Assembly: GCF_037975245.1 (NCBI RefSeq)
Contig: NC_092567.1
Location: forward strand, 20,087,376-20,151,375
Source of the DNA: Apostichopus japonicus
Taxonomy: Eukaryota > Echinodermata > Holothuroidea > Aspidochirotida > Stichopodidae
Reading direction: 5' to 3'
DNA length: 64,000 bases
The notes beneath the pieces are model-generated. The model did not search any database. It saw nothing but the letters and a program-made list of their open reading frames with translations, and was not told where the DNA came from. Position numbers and translations under genes: made by a program. Shown here piece after piece: positions 63,736-64,000 of this stretch; the stretch's first letter is position 1; each line of letters starts with the position of its first letter.

Positions 63736-64000
63736 CTGCAACGGTTCCAAGGAGAAACAATACAGTTGGTACAAAGCGATCAGTTGTGTCTAATTCAATA
63801 CCACAGAATAAGTTTCATGAACAATCTCGGTTTTGTTATTCATGCACTTTAAAATGACGATACAAGAATGACAGTGGAATGAAAGAGTAACTCAAGCCCA
63901 AAACCTGGGAGCAGCATGGATGACATCATCTGTAAGCTAACAATTTTCTCATCTCCTAGAACTAGTATCAATAATTGCGATATATTGTAAGACCCAACTT
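63736..64000 (-). other. PHRF1-like intron, truncated by window edge
   Basis: Sequence upstream of the 63735 acceptor. No exon is recognisable before the edge. Confidence 0.6.

Overview
This is animal nuclear DNA: AT-rich, dense in microsatellites and transposon remnants, with spliced genes using GT-AG introns. An echinoderm is the best guess, perhaps a sea cucumber. That rests on general style (many TAGGCCTA palindromes, small nonautonomous DNA transposons, short exons in long introns) and was not tested by any search. Two real protein-coding genes can be reconstructed, and they face each other. On the + strand, a complete 8-exon ecto-5'-nucleotidase (CD73/NT5E family) gene runs from 29088 to 43230. 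On the - strand, the 3' part of a PHRF1-like gene (RING/PHD family, with the C-terminal Pol II CTD-binding SRI-like domain) runs from 63735 down to 55424. Its RING and PHD exons lie beyond the right edge.

Layout. Positions 1-29087 hold no gene that I can support. They hold mobile-element debris: a 1.26-kb hAT-like element (4728-5991), an inverted copy of a dispersed repeat (13411-13822), a 32-bp minisatellite (about 13890-14090), and a nested block (15072-20846). In that block an outer element with CAGG-type ends contains a small hAT-like MITE and a 3.65-kb inverted-repeat element, each with a clean 8-bp target duplication. A tRNA-derived SINE (25711-25890) and two LINE reverse-transcriptase tails follow. 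From 29088 to 43230 lies the nucleotidase gene; its introns carry another hAT-like MITE, SINE copies, very long (TA)n arrays and three copies of the dispersed repeat. From 43231 to 55423 is intergenic DNA with a ~170-bp minisatellite (about 46840-47770). From 55424 to the right edge is the PHRF1-like gene.

How the genes work. The nucleotidase is predicted to be secreted and GPI-anchored, and to hydrolyse extracellular AMP to adenosine. All metal-binding motifs are present, but the nucleotide-binding loop that is NGGGIR in human CD73 reads PSGSIR, and one cysteine of a conserved disulfide is lost. The PHRF1-like protein is a nuclear protein with a 3.9-kb disordered-region exon and the conserved C-terminal SRI-like domain. 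The two genes have no evident functional link.

The most notable non-coding signal is in a PHRF1 intron. Two direct copies of a foldback unit (61307-61870) carry four hammerhead-ribozyme motifs of the type described in Penelope-like retroelements. Two of them have an intact catalytic core, one on each strand. All coordinates were read by eye from the sequence; no alignment, folding or database search was run.
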